This document shows, piece after piece, positions 17,461 through 27,154 of a stretch of 64,000 nucleotides of DNA; the first letter of the stretch is position 1; every line of letters begins with the position of its first letter. The position numbers were made by a program, and so were the translations under genes. The stretch is from Peteryoungia desertarenae. GTDB lineage: Bacteria; Pseudomonadota; Alphaproteobacteria; Rhizobiales; Rhizobiaceae. The notes beneath the pieces are model-generated. The model made no database searches. It was not told the origin of the DNA and saw only the letters and a program-made list of their open reading frames with translations. The stretch covers positions 2,014,501 through 2,078,500 of the forward strand of contig NZ_CP058350.1 of assembly GCF_005860795.2 (NCBI RefSeq), in the 5' to 3' direction.

Positions 17461-19914
17461 ATGCTCGTGATGCCTGGCGATCTGACCCTGATCGCAATGC
17501 TGCTGCCCTTTGCCGGCGCAGTGCTTGCCCCCTGGTTGACGGCCCGCATGGGACATAATGCGGCCTGGCCGCTCGCCCTGATTCCGGTTTTCGCTTTCGT
17601 TCATTTTGCCGGTTTCCTGCCGGAGATTGCAGCCGGCGAGGTTATCACCGGCGGCTATGTCTGGGTTCCGAGCCTGGCGCTCAGCTTCTCCTGGTTCATC
17701 GATGGCCTGTCGCTCACCTTCGCGCTCCTGATTACCGGCATCGGCACGCTGATCGTGCTCTATGCCGGCGGTTACATGAAGGGCCATCCGCAGCAGGGCC
17801 GCTTCACCGCCTACATCCTGCTCTTCATGGGCGCGATGCTCGGTCTCGTCATCTCCGACAGCTTCCTGATGCTCTTCATCTTCTGGGAGCTGACCTCGAT
17901 CACCTCCTTCCTGCTGATCGGCTTTGATCATCGCCGCGAAGCCTCGCGCCGCTCGGCGCTGCAGGCCCTGGTCGTCACCGGTGGCGGCGGTCTGGCGCTG
18001 CTTGCGGGCCTCATCTTCCTGTGGAACATGACCGGCGTCACCCAGCTCTCGCTGCTGGTCAATGCCGGCGATGTGGTGCGCGCCAGCCCCTTTTATCTGG
18101 CAGCGCTGTTCCTGGTTCTTGGCGGCGCCTTTACCAAGTCGGCCCAGTTCCCCTTCCATTTCTGGCTGCCCAACGCCATGGAAGCGCCAACGCCCGTCTC
18201 GGCCTTCCTGCACTCGGCCACCATGGTCAAGGCCGGCGTCTATCTCCTGATGCGGCTCAACCCGGCCATGGGCGGCACGCTCGCCTGGGAAATCCTTCTG
18301 CCCTTCTTCGGTGGCGTCACGCTGCTGGTCGGCGGCATTCTGGCCATCCGCCAGACCGATCTGAAACTGATGCTCGCCTATACGACGGTTGCCTCGCTTG
18401 GCCTCCTGGTCATGCTGACTGGCTTCGACACGCCCCATGCGGTGGAAGCGGCGGTGCTTTATCTCGTCGCCCATTCGCTGTTCAAGGGCGCGCTCTTCAT
18501 GGTCGCCGGCCTCATCGACCATGAAGCCGGAACGCGCGATGTCACAAGGCTCGGCGGACTGCGCAAGGCCATGCCCGTCACCTTCATTGCCGCAATTTTT
18601 GCCGCCATATCCATGGCCGGCCTGCCGCCCTTCTTCGGCTTCCTCGCCAAGGAAGAGATCTATTACGCGCTGGCTGGCGCAAGCCCGCGTGCCGTCTTCT
18701 TCACCGCAGTGGCCATCATCGGCAATGCGCTGATGTTTGCCATCGCCTTTGCGGTTGCGCTGAAGCCCTTCCTCGGGGCCGAAGTCAAGACACCGAAACA
18801 TGCCCATGAAGGTCCGGTGCTGCTCTGGCTCGGCCCGCTGACGCTCGCGGCACTCGGGCTTCTGGCCGCAGTCTTCTCGCCGCTCGCCCATCAGTTTGTC
18901 TCGACGCCGATGGCGACCGCCGTGGCAGGGGAGGCGACGCCGATCACCATCAGCCTCATCCCCCATATCGGCGTTCCGCTGGCACTTTCGCTTCTGACGA
19001 TCCTTGTCGGCATCGGCGTCTATCGCAGTCTCGACCGCCTGCGTGGCATGGTCGATGAACTGCTGCTCGGCATCGGGACTGGCCCGGATCGCTGGTTCGA
19101 TGGCTTCATCAGCGGCCTTGTCCATGTCTCCTATGGGCTCACCCGCGTCGTCCAGAGTGGCCGCCTGCAATTCTACATCACCGCCACCTTCGTCATTCTT
19201 GCTGTCACCCTGCTGGTGCCGCTCTTTGCCTATGACGAACTTCCCGCCCTGCCGGGCTGGCCGGCCGAGATCAGCTTCTACGAGCTTGCCTTCTTTGCCA
19301 TCGCCGTGATCGGCATTGTCACCGTCGTCATGGCCAAGGACCGGCTGACCGCCATTGTCTCGCTCGGCATCCAGGGCTTTGCGGTCGCCGTGCTCTTTCT
19401 GCTCTTCGGCGCGCCGGATCTGTCCTTCACCCAGTTCATGGTCGAAACCCTGTCGGTGGTCATTCTCGCACTGGTCATGACCCGGTTGAAGCTCTCAGTC
19501 ACCGATCATCGCCCGTTCGTGCCGACCATCCTGCATGGCGCGCTGGCGCTGGCCTGCGGCCTCGGCTTCATGCTGCTGCTCATGCGGGCAACCCAGGGTG
19601 CCTTTGATCCGGCCCTGTCGATCTTCTTCAACACCTATTCCAAGATCATCGCCCACGGCGCCAATGTGGTGAATGTCATCATCGTCGACTATCGCGGCGT
19701 CGATACCATGGGTGAGATCGCGGTTGTCATGATCACCGGCCTTGCCATCCTTGCGCTGATCCGCATCCGGGTGGCGCCACGCCTGCAGCCGGAGGCGCCT
19801 CTTGTGCCCGCCGGTCCGCCGGTGGCGCGCGAAGGCGTCGACCAGCCGGCGCTCGCCGAGGCCGCCATGGCCAGCCCTGCCAAATCCAAGTCGGGAGCCC
19901 GCAAGAGCAAATGA
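17461..19914 (+). CDS. mrpA: Mrp/Pha Na+(K+)/H+ antiporter subunit A
   Basis: This 817-residue integral membrane subunit is related to respiratory complex I NuoL and to Mrp subunit B-like extensions. It has a Proton_antipo core ('[20 protein letters not shown]', '[20 protein letters not shown]', '[20 protein letters not shown]'), then DUF4040 and MrpB-like segments ('[19 protein letters not shown]'). The C-terminus carries a Lys/Ser/Ala-rich cytoplasmic tail. GGAGG lies only 3 nt before ATG 17461, so GTG 17467 or ATG 17470 may be the real start. The stop overlaps mrpB by ATGA. It is the first of seven antiporter genes for pH and cation homeostasis. Confidence 0.93.
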   Translation: MLVMPGDLTLIAMLLPFAGAVLAPWLTARMGHNAAWPLALIPVFAFVHFAGFLPEIAAGEVITGGYVWVPSLALSFSWFIDGLSLTFALLITGIGTLIVLYAGGYMKGHPQQGRFTAYILLFMGAMLGLVISDSFLMLFIFWELTSITSFLLIGFDHRREASRRSALQALVVTGGGGLALLAGLIFLWNMTGVTQLSLLVNAGDVVRASPFYLAALFLVLGGAFTKSAQFPFHFWLPNAMEAPTPVSAFLHSATMVKAGVYLLMRLNPAMGGTLAWEILLPFFGGVTLLVGGILAIRQTDLKLMLAYTTVASLGLLVMLTGFDTPHAVEAAVLYLVAHSLFKGALFMVAGLIDHEAGTRDVTRLGGLRKAMPVTFIAAIFAAISMAGLPPFFGFLAKEEIYYALAGASPRAVFFTAVAIIGNALMFAIAFAVALKPFLGAEVKTPKHAHEGPVLLWLGPLTLAALGLLAAVFSPLAHQFVSTPMATAVAGEATPITISLIPHIGVPLALSLLTILVGIGVYRSLDRLRGMVDELLLGIGTGPDRWFDGFISGLVHVSYGLTRVVQSGRLQFYITATFVILAVTLLVPLFAYDELPALPGWPAEISFYELAFFAIAVIGIVTVVMAKDRLTAIVSLGIQGFAVAVLFLLFGAPDLSFTQFMVETLSVVILALVMTRLKLSVTDHRPFVPTILHGALALACGLGFMLLLMRATQGAFDPALSIFFNTYSKIIAHGANVVNVIIVDYRGVDTMGEIAVVMITGLAILALIRIRVAPRLQPEAPLVPAGPPVAREGVDQPALAEAAMASPAKSKSGARKSK

Positions 19915-20330
19915 ACACGCTGATCTTCCGCACCGCAGCCCCGTTCCTCACGGCCCTGATGCTGCTCTTTTCCATCTTCGTCCTGCTGCGCGGTCACAAC
20001 GAGCCGGGCGGCGGCTTCATCGGCGGGCTGATTGCGGCTTCCGCCTTCGCCATCTATGCCATTGCCTTTGGCGTGCAGCATGTCCGCCGCGCCATGGTCT
20101 TCCATCCGATGTCGATTGCCGGTGCCGGCCTTCAGCTGTCGGTCCTGTCCGGCTTTGTCTCCGCGCCGCTCGGCTATCCCTTCATGACCGGCGTCTGGGT
20201 CTATCCGACGCTCTTCGGTGTCGAGGTGCCGCTCGCCACCGTCATCTCTTTCGATATCGGTGTCTATCTCGTGGTCGTCGGCACCTTCACCTCGATTGCG
20301 CTGGCGCTTGAAGAAAGGGATGATGGCTGA
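19911..20330 (+). CDS. mrpB: Antiporter subunit B
   Basis: This 139-residue subunit has four membrane helices. Family marks are '[20 protein letters not shown]' and '[20 protein letters not shown]'. The gene overlaps mrpA by ATGA and shares TGATG with mrpC, indicating translational coupling. It is required for assembly of the Mrp complex in the inner membrane. Confidence 0.93.
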   Translation: MNTLIFRTAAPFLTALMLLFSIFVLLRGHNEPGGGFIGGLIAASAFAIYAIAFGVQHVRRAMVFHPMSIAGAGLQLSVLSGFVSAPLGYPFMTGVWVYPTLFGVEVPLATVISFDIGVYLVVVGTFTSIALALEERDDG

Positions 20331-20707
20331 TGGAAGCCCTGTTTGCCGTCCTGGTTGGCATCTTCTTTGCCGCTGCCATTTATCTGATGCTGTCGAAGCA
20401 TATCATCCGCGTGCTGCTTGGCATTGTTCTGCTCGGCAACGGCGTCAATCTGGTGATCTTCACCGCCGGTCGCCTGACCCAGGCCGTGCCGCCGATCATC
20501 CCCGGTGATGCCGATGCACTGGCCGCCACCGCCGCCAATCCCTTGCCCCAGGCTCTGATCCTGACGGCCATCGTCATCTCCTTTTCCTTCTTCTGCTTCC
20601 TGCTGGTGCTGACCTACCGCGCCTATCAGGATCTGGGAACGGACGATACCGACGAGATGCGGATTGCCGAGCCGGAAGGCGACGTGATGCCGCCACGCGG
20701 CTACTGA
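20330..20707 (+). CDS. mrpC: Antiporter subunit C
   Basis: This 125-residue subunit is a NuoK homologue with three membrane helices. 'LLGIVLLGNGVNLVIFTAG' and 'LPQALILTAIVISFSFFCFL' are the conserved segments; the latter corresponds to the NuoK glutamine/threonine-rich helix. Its start overlaps the mrpB stop. It is followed after 23 bp by mrpD. Confidence 0.93.
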   Translation: MEALFAVLVGIFFAAAIYLMLSKHIIRVLLGIVLLGNGVNLVIFTAGRLTQAVPPIIPGDADALAATAANPLPQALILTAIVISFSFFCFLLVLTYRAYQDLGTDDTDEMRIAEPEGDVMPPRGY

Positions 20708-20730
20708 GGCAGAGAAAGACTGAAAGACAC

Positions 20731-22317
20731 ATGGCTGCACCTTCCGACAAGATTGTTGATTATGCCTCTGCCCTGGTGATGGAGCCTGCCAGCTTCGCGC
20801 AATGGCTGACCATCCTGCCCATTGGCCTCTGCCTGAGCTTCGGCGCGCTTTTGATGATGGTGCGCCATCGCACCGATCTTCATCCACCCATTGCCCTTGT
20901 CGCCCTGGGCCTGGTGGTGGGCGCGGAAGTCATGCTGCTGGCCGAAGTCATGGCAAACGGTCCGATCACCATGATGATGGGTCGCTGGCTGCCGCCCTTC
21001 GGCATTGCGATCACGGTCGACCTCACGGGCGCGCTGCTGACGCTGTCTGCCGGTATCGTCGCCTTTGCCAGCGTCCTCTATTCGATCACCGATGTGGACA
21101 AGAGCGGTCGCCGCTACGGCTTCTATCCCTTCCTGCTGGTGCTGGTGGCCGGTGTGTCCGGCGCTTTCCTGACCGGCGATATCTTCAACCTCTATGTCTG
21201 GTTCGAAGTCCTGCTGATTTCCTCCTTCGGCCTCTTGATCCTCGGCTCGGAGCGCGAGCAGATCGACGGTGCCTTGAAATATGCGGTGCTGAACCTGATC
21301 GCGACCACGCTGTTCCTGATCACGGTCGCCTATGTCTATGCCGTCTTCGGCACCCTCAACATGGCCGATATCGCCATCAAGGCGCAGACCATGACGGAAA
21401 GCGCGCCGCTGGTCACGATCGCAGCGCTCTTCATCTTTGCTTTCTCGATGAAGGCCGCAGCCTTTCCGGTCAATTTCTGGCTGCCCGCCTCCTATCACAC
21501 GCCGCGCGTGGTCGTCTCGGCGCTCTTTGCCGGTCTCCTGACCAAGGTCGGCGTCTATGCGCTGCTGCGCATCATGGTCATGCTCTTCCCGGTCCAGCTC
21601 GAAACGCTGAGCCTGACGGTCGGCGTGCTGGCCGTGCTGACCATGATCATGGGCGCATTCGGCGCGCTCGCCCAGACCGATACCCGCCGCTTCCTCGGCT
21701 TCGTGGTCATTGTCGGCATCGGCAACATGCTGGCGGGTCTTGCCATCGGTGGACCGGCGGCCATTGCCGCAACCATCTTCTATGCGCTCCACTCCATCGT
21801 GCTGATGACCGCGCTCTACATGATCGCGGGCGAGGCCGCCCGGATTGGCGGTTCCTTCCGCCTGCAGGGATTGTCGGGCCTGTGGATCACGGCGCCCGCC
21901 TTTGGTGGCCTGTCGCTCGCGCTCTTCTTTGCCGCCAGCGGCCTGCCGCCCTTCTCCGGCTTCTGGCCCAAGGCCATGCTGGTCAAGGCCTCGCTCGACA
22001 TCGGAGCCTGGTGGCTTGCCGCCTCGGTCCTCGTGTCGGGTTTCCTCGTCACCATTGCCTTCGGCCGTGTCTTCCTCCTTGCCTATTGGCGCCCGCCGGT
22101 CGAGGCGCCCCGTGACGCAGAGCTTGGCCCGGCCATTGCCTTGAAGCCCGCCCATCTGTGGCTCCGCCATGGGCCGATTACGCTGCTTGCAGCCTTCGTC
22201 ATCTGGTTCGGCCTCTTCCCCGAGCCGCTGATTGCGCTCAGCCAGCAGGCGGCTGTGGGTCTGCTCGATCCGTCATCCTATATCCAGTCCGTCTTCCCGA
22301 CCCGAGGTGCACCATGA
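20731..22317 (+). CDS. mrpD: Antiporter subunit D
   Basis: This 528-residue subunit is a NuoM/NuoN-like proton-channel protein with about 14 helices. 'LYVWFEVLLISSFGLLILGS' contains the conserved helix-5 glutamate, and 'AAFPVNFWLPASYHTPRVVV' the TM7 motif with 'FSMKA' lysine just before it. The C-terminal 'AASGLPPFSGFWPKAMLVKA' matches the family. Its stop overlaps the start of mrpE. The protein is full length. Confidence 0.93.
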   Translation: MAAPSDKIVDYASALVMEPASFAQWLTILPIGLCLSFGALLMMVRHRTDLHPPIALVALGLVVGAEVMLLAEVMANGPITMMMGRWLPPFGIAITVDLTGALLTLSAGIVAFASVLYSITDVDKSGRRYGFYPFLLVLVAGVSGAFLTGDIFNLYVWFEVLLISSFGLLILGSEREQIDGALKYAVLNLIATTLFLITVAYVYAVFGTLNMADIAIKAQTMTESAPLVTIAALFIFAFSMKAAAFPVNFWLPASYHTPRVVVSALFAGLLTKVGVYALLRIMVMLFPVQLETLSLTVGVLAVLTMIMGAFGALAQTDTRRFLGFVVIVGIGNMLAGLAIGGPAAIAATIFYALHSIVLMTALYMIAGEAARIGGSFRLQGLSGLWITAPAFGGLSLALFFAASGLPPFSGFWPKAMLVKASLDIGAWWLAASVLVSGFLVTIAFGRVFLLAYWRPPVEAPRDAELGPAIALKPAHLWLRHGPITLLAAFVIWFGLFPEPLIALSQQAAVGLLDPSSYIQSVFPTRGAP

Positions 22318-22787
22318 TCGTCCTCGCCACCGGCATTGTCATGGCCGTGATCTGGGGCGCTGTCACAGGCAGCGGCTCCGTTCACAATCTGCTTTTCGGC
22401 TTCGTCCTGTCGCTGCTGACGCTCAGCCTCTTCCGCGAACAGCTCGCCGGTGGAGCCTCGTCGAGCCGCACACTGCGCATCCTCTCGCTCGTCATCCTGT
22501 TCCTGGTGGAACTGGCAAAATCGGCCTGGCGGGTCGCCATCCTCGTCATCCGTCCGAAGCTGGATGTGGCGCCCGGCATTTTCGCCTTTCCGCTCACCGT
22601 CACCCGCGACTTCGAGATCACGCTTCTGGCAAACCTGATCACGCTGACGCCCGGCACGCTTTCGGTCGATGTCTCGGAAGACCGCAAGTTCCTCTATGTG
22701 CATGCGCTCGATTGCTCCGATCCGGAGGCGCAGAAGAAGGACATCGCAGAGGGTTTTGAGCGCAAGATACTGGAGGCCTTCGGCTGA
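22314..22787 (+). CDS. mrpE: Antiporter subunit E
   Basis: This 157-residue subunit starts at ATG 22314, overlapping mrpD by ATGA. N-terminal helices include '[16 protein letters not shown]', followed by the family's cytoplasmic domain '[19 protein letters not shown]' and 'LYVHALD'. The end overlaps mrpF at one base (TGATG). MrpE is needed for normal activity but is not complex I-related. Confidence 0.92.
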   Translation: MIVLATGIVMAVIWGAVTGSGSVHNLLFGFVLSLLTLSLFREQLAGGASSSRTLRILSLVILFLVELAKSAWRVAILVIRPKLDVAPGIFAFPLTVTRDFEITLLANLITLTPGTLSVDVSEDRKFLYVHALDCSDPEAQKKDIAEGFERKILEAFG

Positions 22788-23236
22788 TGACTGCGGACAC
22801 GATCGTTCACGCTTCCACGACATTCGCGCTGGTGGTCCTCGGGATCGCCCTTCTGGTCACCGTCTATCGCGTGGTCATTGGCCCGACGCTCCCCGATCGG
22901 GTGATCGCGCTCGACATGCTGGTCGGCATCGCCATCGGCTTCATTGCCGTGATTGCGCTGCGCACCGGCTACACGGTCTATATCGACATCGCGATTGCGC
23001 TCGGCCTTGTCGGCTTCCTCGCGACCGTTGCCTTCGCCCGCTTCATCCTGGCGCGCGGCAAGGTCGGGGAAGGGGAGGGGCAGGCGCAAGCCTCCGCAGC
23101 CCGGGGCAAATCGGATGGTCCGGCAAAGCCGGCAGGTGCCAGGAAGGTTGCGGGCAAGCCGTCAGGTGCCACCACGCGTAAGAGCGCCGCTGCGAAGGCC
23201 GCTAAGACGCCCACCACGCCCAAGGGAGCTAAGTGA
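22787..23236 (+). CDS. mrpF: Antiporter subunit F with extended basic tail
   Basis: This protein has 149 residues, longer than the usual 90-120. Three membrane helices fill residues 12-90 with the family motif '[20 protein letters not shown]' and '[20 protein letters not shown]'. The remaining 55 residues are a hydrophilic Ala/Lys/Gly/Pro-rich tail ('[18 protein letters not shown]') that is not part of the core family and resembles the basic tail of MrpA in the same operon. Its stop shares TGATG with mrpG. Confidence 0.9.
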   Translation: MTADTIVHASTTFALVVLGIALLVTVYRVVIGPTLPDRVIALDMLVGIAIGFIAVIALRTGYTVYIDIAIALGLVGFLATVAFARFILARGKVGEGEGQAQASAARGKSDGPAKPAGARKVAGKPSGATTRKSAAAKAAKTPTTPKGAK

Positions 23237-23565
23237 TGGATCTCGTTGTCGCAATCCTGACAGCCGCGATTGTCGTGGTCGGAGCCCTGTTCTCGCTCCT
23301 CGCTGCGATCGGCATCATCCGTCTGCCGGACCTCTACACCCGCATGCATGCCGCCTCCAAGGCCGGTACCGTCGGCTCCGGTCTGCTCCTGCTCGCCGTT
23401 GGCATTCATTCCGGTGAGTATTCGGTTTTTTTCCGCGCCCTGGCCGGCATCATCTTCTTCATCCTGACCGCACCGATCGCCGCCCATCTTCTGGCCAAGG
23501 CGGCCCATTCCGTGGGCTATCCCATGTCGAAAGAGTCGGTTCGGGATGAATTGAAGTCTCTATGA
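23236..23565 (+). CDS. mrpG: Antiporter subunit G
   Basis: This 109-residue subunit starts at ATG 23236, which follows AAGGGAG and overlaps the mrpF stop. Three helices are visible with the family signature '[20 protein letters not shown]'. It is the last gene of the antiporter operon; 388 bp of AT-rich DNA follows. Confidence 0.92.
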   Translation: MDLVVAILTAAIVVVGALFSLLAAIGIIRLPDLYTRMHAASKAGTVGSGLLLLAVGIHSGEYSVFFRALAGIIFFILTAPIAAHLLAKAAHSVGYPMSKESVRDELKSL

Positions 23566-23953
23566 ATATAGTAAGTTAGGCAAACCGTAGTATTGTGCTC
23601 CTCCTCTGCCGATTTTGTCTGTGATTTACGTTTGTTACATGTCACATGGCGTTCTATTGAAGACTACCCACCCAAAAATTGGGTAAAAGGTTGCTATAGA
23701 CTTTTCTTGCAATAGTGATATTCGATTCAAGCATACGCAGGTGTTTTGATACGCTCTGACTCGTAACGGGAATGATTTTTCTAATATTGTCGTGCGTCAT
23801 ATTGAAACCCATTCCGTTTAGACACGTTAGAGCTTAATGATAAAATATGGGTACACCGGCGGTAGTGTCTGACGTAAATTCGGTACTGACCAGAAACGAG
23901 CTTCATCGGGGTTACGGCGGGTAACGCCGGTGAGGAAATTGGAGAATTAGAAA
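23566..23953 (+). promoter_or_regulatory. AT-rich control region upstream of mucR
   Basis: This 388-bp gene-free stretch is clearly AT-richer than its surroundings. It holds a 15-bp inverted repeat ACCCAA-AAA-TTGGGT at 23670-23684 and a second dyad GTTAC-GGCGG-GTAAC just before the mucR ribosome site. MucR/Ros proteins bind AT-rich DNA with degenerate sites and repress their own genes, so this is a likely autoregulatory region. No gene is visible. Confidence 0.5.
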
Positions 23954-24382
23954 ATGTCTGAGACATCCCACAATTCCGACGACCATCTCTTTGTCGAACT
24001 GACTGCCGATATTGTTGCTGCCTATGTCAGCAATCATGTGGTTCCGGTCAGCGAATTGAGCCACCTCATTGCTGATGTTCACGCTGCTTTGAGCAATACC
24101 ACGTCACCCGCACCCGTTGCTTCAGTCGTCGAAAAGCCGAAGCCGGCGGTATCGGTTCGCAAATCCGTTCAGGATGATCATCTGGTCTGTCTGGAATGCG
24201 GTGGTTCCTTCAAGTCGCTGAAGCGCCACCTGATGACCCATCACGGTCTTGGCCCGGAAGAATACCGCGAAAAATGGGATCTGCCGGCCGATTATCCGAT
24301 GGTTGCCCCCGCTTATGCGGAAGCCCGTTCGCGCCTTGCCAAGGAAATGGGTCTTGGCCAGCGCCGCAAGCGCGGCAGGTAA
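23954..24382 (+). CDS. mucR: Ros/MucR-family zinc-finger transcriptional regulator
   Basis: This 142-residue regulator controls exopolysaccharide, motility and cell-cycle genes in rhizobia and relatives. The N-terminal half ('[20 protein letters not shown]') is the oligomerisation region. The C-terminal prokaryotic C2H2 finger is '[20 protein letters not shown]', with Cys-x2-Cys and His-x3/4-His ligands, followed by '[20 protein letters not shown]'. The basic tail 'GQRRKRGR' completes it. GGAG precedes the start, and a good terminator follows. The exact orthologue (MucR, RosR or Ros) cannot be chosen from this alone. Confidence 0.93.
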   Translation: MSETSHNSDDHLFVELTADIVAAYVSNHVVPVSELSHLIADVHAALSNTTSPAPVASVVEKPKPAVSVRKSVQDDHLVCLECGGSFKSLKRHLMTHHGLGPEEYREKWDLPADYPMVAPAYAEARSRLAKEMGLGQRRKRGR

Positions 24383-24441
24383 GAGCAGCGAGGGTGCCGG
24401 GGGTCAGGGACGGCTCCGGCCTCGCGCAATATACAGTTCAG

Positions 24442-24468
24442 AAGCCGGGCGTCGTGTCCGGCTTTTTT
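24442..24468 (+). terminator. Rho-independent terminator of mucR
   Basis: AAGCCGG (24442-24448) pairs with CCGGCTT (24458-24464) and is followed by a run of T residues to 24468. It lies 60 bp after the mucR stop. Confidence 0.85.
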
Positions 24469-24572
24469 GTTTGCGGCTCGGGTCCGTTTGACAAATCCCC
24501 TAAAATCCTGAGGGTTGCCTTTTTGCGGCTTCTGGCCCCATCATAGGAAAATAAACCTATATGGAGCCTGTG

Positions 24573-25001
24573 ATGTCATCCAACCCCGAAAGCCGAGAAC
24601 CGTCACCGACCGATCAGGCAGCAAATCTGGCTATGGCCAGTGCAGTAGCCGACTTCGTTGACATCGACCCCGCCCATCTCTCGCACCAGCGCCTGCTGGG
24701 CATGGTGGTGCGCCAGTTGACGCTGGAGGTGCTGAGCCTCACCGGGCAAGATCCCGAGGCCGGCAGCGCCAGCCGCCGGCTGATGTCCCATGTCCGCCAG
24801 ATCGCCATGTATGTCTGCCATGTCGCCTATTCCATGCCCCAGGCCGAGATAGCACTGGTCTTCGGGCGTGATCGCAGCACCGTGCGCCATGCCTGCCACA
24901 TCGTCGAGGATCGGCGTGATGATCCGGCCTTCGATACGCTTGTCTCGATCATCGAGCGCATGGCCTGCACTGTGCATCTGGTTGCGGGAGCGCGCCGATG
25001 A
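24573..25001 (+). CDS. DnaA domain IV-like helix-turn-helix protein
   Basis: This 142-residue protein starts at ATG 24573, six bases after GGAG; ATG 24561 is the alternative. Residues about 75-120 contain 'RQIAMYVCHVAYSMPQAEIA' and 'FGRDRSTVRHACHIVEDRRD', closely following the DnaA domain IV signature, including the GRDxxTVxHA DnaA-box-binding loop. The AAA+ part of DnaA is absent. It probably binds DnaA-box-like DNA and may compete with DnaA or act as a regulator. It overlaps the next gene by ATGA, a pairing I recognise from other rhizobia. Confidence 0.75.
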   Translation: MSSNPESREPSPTDQAANLAMASAVADFVDIDPAHLSHQRLLGMVVRQLTLEVLSLTGQDPEAGSASRRLMSHVRQIAMYVCHVAYSMPQAEIALVFGRDRSTVRHACHIVEDRRDDPAFDTLVSIIERMACTVHLVAGARR

Positions 25002-25834
25002 CAGGCGCTGTGAAAAAGAAGCAGGCGCTCGCAGCGCCAACGGGTCGCCGTCGCATGGTGAAGCTCCTGCGCTTCCTGATCGCCGGGGAAAGGCGGATCG
25101 ACCGGCAGGCTGACGCCTGCCGCCTGGCGGGACATGGAGGCGAAAGCCTCTCGGTCGAGGAGGAGGAGTTGCGTGCGCTGGCACAATCCGGTCTTGTGAC
25201 GCTCAGCGAAAATGCAATTGCCTCAACGCCTGCCGCGCGCGCCCATCTGAAGCGCCTGCTGAGCGAAGAGGGCGGCGAGGCCTTTGCCGCCCAGCATCGC
25301 GACCTGGAAACGGTCCATCTGCCGGAACCAGGCGAAAGCGGCAGTCGCAAACGCGCCGTCCTGCGCAACCGTGCCGAATCGCCGCTTTATCCGCTGCGTC
25401 ACCTTAAGGACCGCAGCGGGGAGCCCTTTCTCTCGGAGGACGCCATGAATGCCGGCGAGCGGCTGGCCGCCGATTTCGAGCGGGCCGGGCTTCAGCCGCG
25501 CATCACCGCATCCTGGGAGCCGCGTCTTTCAAGCCGCATCAGGGGGCAGGCCCCGCGCGACGACGTGATGACCGACACGGCCGTCGGTGCCCACCGTCGC
25601 CTGTCTGCCGCAATCGACGCCATGGGGCCCGATCTCTCCGGCGTGGCGCTGGATGTCTGCTGCTTCGGCAAGGGGCTGGAACTGGTGGAGCGCGAACGGC
25701 AATGGCCGGCCCGGTCTGCCAAGCTGATGCTGCGGGTGGCGCTTCTGGCGCTTGCCCGCCATTACCAGCCGCCCCCAACGCGCAAAGGCACGCGCCATTG
25801 GGGGGAGAGGGATTATCGCCCGCCGCTGTCCTGA
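24998..25834 (+). CDS. DUF6456-domain protein
   Basis: This 278-residue cytoplasmic protein is translationally coupled to the DnaA-like gene. The N-terminal half is charged and helical ('RRMVKLLRFLIAGERRIDR'). The C-terminal half is the conserved DUF6456 region: 'SPLYPLRHLKDRSGEPFLS', 'AGERLAADFERAGLQPRITA', and 'DVCCFGKGLELVERERQWPA', ending in 'ALARHYQP'. The function is unknown; the link to a DnaA-box-type DNA-binding protein suggests a role in DNA regulation. No membrane segment or signal is present. Confidence 0.75.
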   Translation: MTGAVKKKQALAAPTGRRRMVKLLRFLIAGERRIDRQADACRLAGHGGESLSVEEEELRALAQSGLVTLSENAIASTPAARAHLKRLLSEEGGEAFAAQHRDLETVHLPEPGESGSRKRAVLRNRAESPLYPLRHLKDRSGEPFLSEDAMNAGERLAADFERAGLQPRITASWEPRLSSRIRGQAPRDDVMTDTAVGAHRRLSAAIDAMGPDLSGVALDVCCFGKGLELVERERQWPARSAKLMLRVALLALARHYQPPPTRKGTRHWGERDYRPPLS

Positions 25835-25897
25835 CGCTTGCCCATGCACGATAAGTGACAAGCGGGGGCTTGGCGTCCCCGTCATCTGTCTGCCCCG

Positions 25898-26314
25898 TCA
25901 GACCAGCCGCTTTGCCGCTTCTTCGCGGATCCGCTGGATCATCGAGCGCAGGCCATTGGCGCGCTGCGCCGACAGATGCTCGATCAGGCCGATCTTTCCG
26001 AAGAGATCCAGCGCGTCGAGCTCGACCACTTGCGATGCCTTCTTGCCGGAATAGGCGGCCAGCACGATGGCCACCAGCCCGCGCACGATATGCGCGTCGC
26101 TGTCGCCTTGATACTCCATCACCGGATCGGAACCCGGCCCCGCCGACGTCGAGAGCCAGACCTGGCTGGCGCAGCCCTGCACCTTGTTCTCGGCATTCTT
26201 CTCCGCATCCGGCAGATCCGGCAGCGCCTTGCCCAGTTCGATCACATAGCGATAGCGATCCTCCCAATCCTCAAGATAGGCAAAATCGTCAATCATCTGG
26301 TCAATCGTGGTCAT
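25898..26314 (-). CDS. sufE: SufE family cysteine desulfurase activator
   Basis: This 138-residue protein accepts persulfide sulfur from SufS for Fe-S cluster assembly. The acceptor cysteine lies in the exposed loop 'NKVQGCASQVWLSTSA' (Cys about 48), and the fold is completed by 'DSDAHIVRGLVAIVLAAYSG' and 'LSAQRANGLRSMIQRIREEA'. The length is typical. It stands alone, away from a suf operon, as is common in rhizobia. Confidence 0.93.
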   Translation of the reverse strand: MTTIDQMIDDFAYLEDWEDRYRYVIELGKALPDLPDAEKNAENKVQGCASQVWLSTSAGPGSDPVMEYQGDSDAHIVRGLVAIVLAAYSGKKASQVVELDALDLFGKIGLIEHLSAQRANGLRSMIQRIREEAAKRLV

Positions 26315-26439
26315 GGCGCCCCGCAGTCATTCGTCGGTGCATGCGATATAGGCCACAAGCGCCAGCATTTGAACTGTGTGCCGGTCAAGAAAACGCTGCG
26401 CCACGCGGAAAAGCGGTGATGAGCCTGAAGGGGCCGGCA

Positions 26440-26715
26440 TCATGACCGGGCACGACCTCGGGGTCGCTTTGCCACATCCGGCAGTTCGTCCCCGGCCTCC
26501 GGTTCGACATCGGGCACGCGATCGAGAATGGCAAGCGCTGCTGCCACATCACCTCGCTCCGCCTGCCGTTTCAGGGCCATGATCGCCCTTCTGTGGCCGA
26601 TCCCGTCGGCAATGAAGGCAGACAGCAACTGGTTCAGGGAGACATTATCCTCCGCTGCAGCCTGTCTGGCCTCCTCCATCACATGATCAGCCAATCGAAG
26701 GGGATAGGTACTCAT
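26440..26715 (-). CDS. Antitoxin of PIN-type toxin-antitoxin pair
   Basis: This 91-residue protein has a ribbon-helix-helix-like N-terminus: 'MSTYPLRLADHVMEEARQAA' followed by 'NVSLNQLLSAFIADGI', like HicB/CopG antitoxins. The C-terminal tail is acidic ('RVPDVEPEAGDELPDVAKRP') and disordered, as expected for toxin neutralisation. It is the second gene, overlapping the toxin stop by ATGA, so the order is toxin first. Confidence 0.75.
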   Translation of the reverse strand: MSTYPLRLADHVMEEARQAAAEDNVSLNQLLSAFIADGIGHRRAIMALKRQAERGDVAAALAILDRVPDVEPEAGDELPDVAKRPRGRARS

Positions 26716-27146
26716 GATGATCTTCCTTTCATAAGTTCCGCGACGAATTGCCCTGCGGATTGCACGCTGAGGCCGAAGCCCTCGACTGCGGGAATTCTGA
26801 AATGCCGGTCAAGGCTGACGATCAGCCTCGCTCCCGCCGCCAGGGCATATTCCATATAGAGATCGTCCTTTGGGTCCTCGAGAAAGGGCCGGAACCGGAA
26901 CCACGGGGATACCAGATGAGCCTGTTTCACGACAGCATCGAGGACAATGTCAACTTCATCCTGACCGATCCAGGACTGCGGTCCAAGCAGTCCGTCGCGC
27001 TTCAGAACCGCCTCATATTCAAGCGCCACGGCCGGCGATACGGCAAATTCCACATCTCCGGCCAGCATCTCCCGCAATAAAAAGTGAGAGGCGCCCCTCG
27101 TGGATCGCAGTGCTGACAGGATGACATTCGCATCGACGACGATCAT
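26712..27146 (-). CDS. PIN-domain toxin (putative ribonuclease)
   Basis: This 144-residue PIN_3-type nuclease is probably an RNA-cleaving toxin. Catalytic acidic residues are visible in 'MIVVDANVILSAL' (Asp5), 'VALEYEAVLKRD' (Glu about 45), and 'PKDDLYMEYALAAGA' (Asp about 95), with the last in 'LIVSLDRHF'. All four acidic positions are kept, so it looks active. It is the first gene of its operon, behind a repeated GATATCAT motif. Confidence 0.85.
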   Translation of the reverse strand: MIVVDANVILSALRSTRGASHFLLREMLAGDVEFAVSPAVALEYEAVLKRDGLLGPQSWIGQDEVDIVLDAVVKQAHLVSPWFRFRPFLEDPKDDLYMEYALAAGARLIVSLDRHFRIPAVEGFGLSVQSAGQFVAELMKGRSS

Positions 27147-27154
27147 ACGTTATG

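Noticed and set aside
17200-19170. Long minus-strand frame that could extend MsrB upstream by 650 codons
   Set aside because: It is antisense to mrpA and of low complexity; MsrB has its own ribosome site and start at 17199.
20701-22170. 489-codon frame on the minus strand
   Set aside because: Antisense to mrpD and made of Asp/Glu/His/Gln-rich low-complexity sequence.
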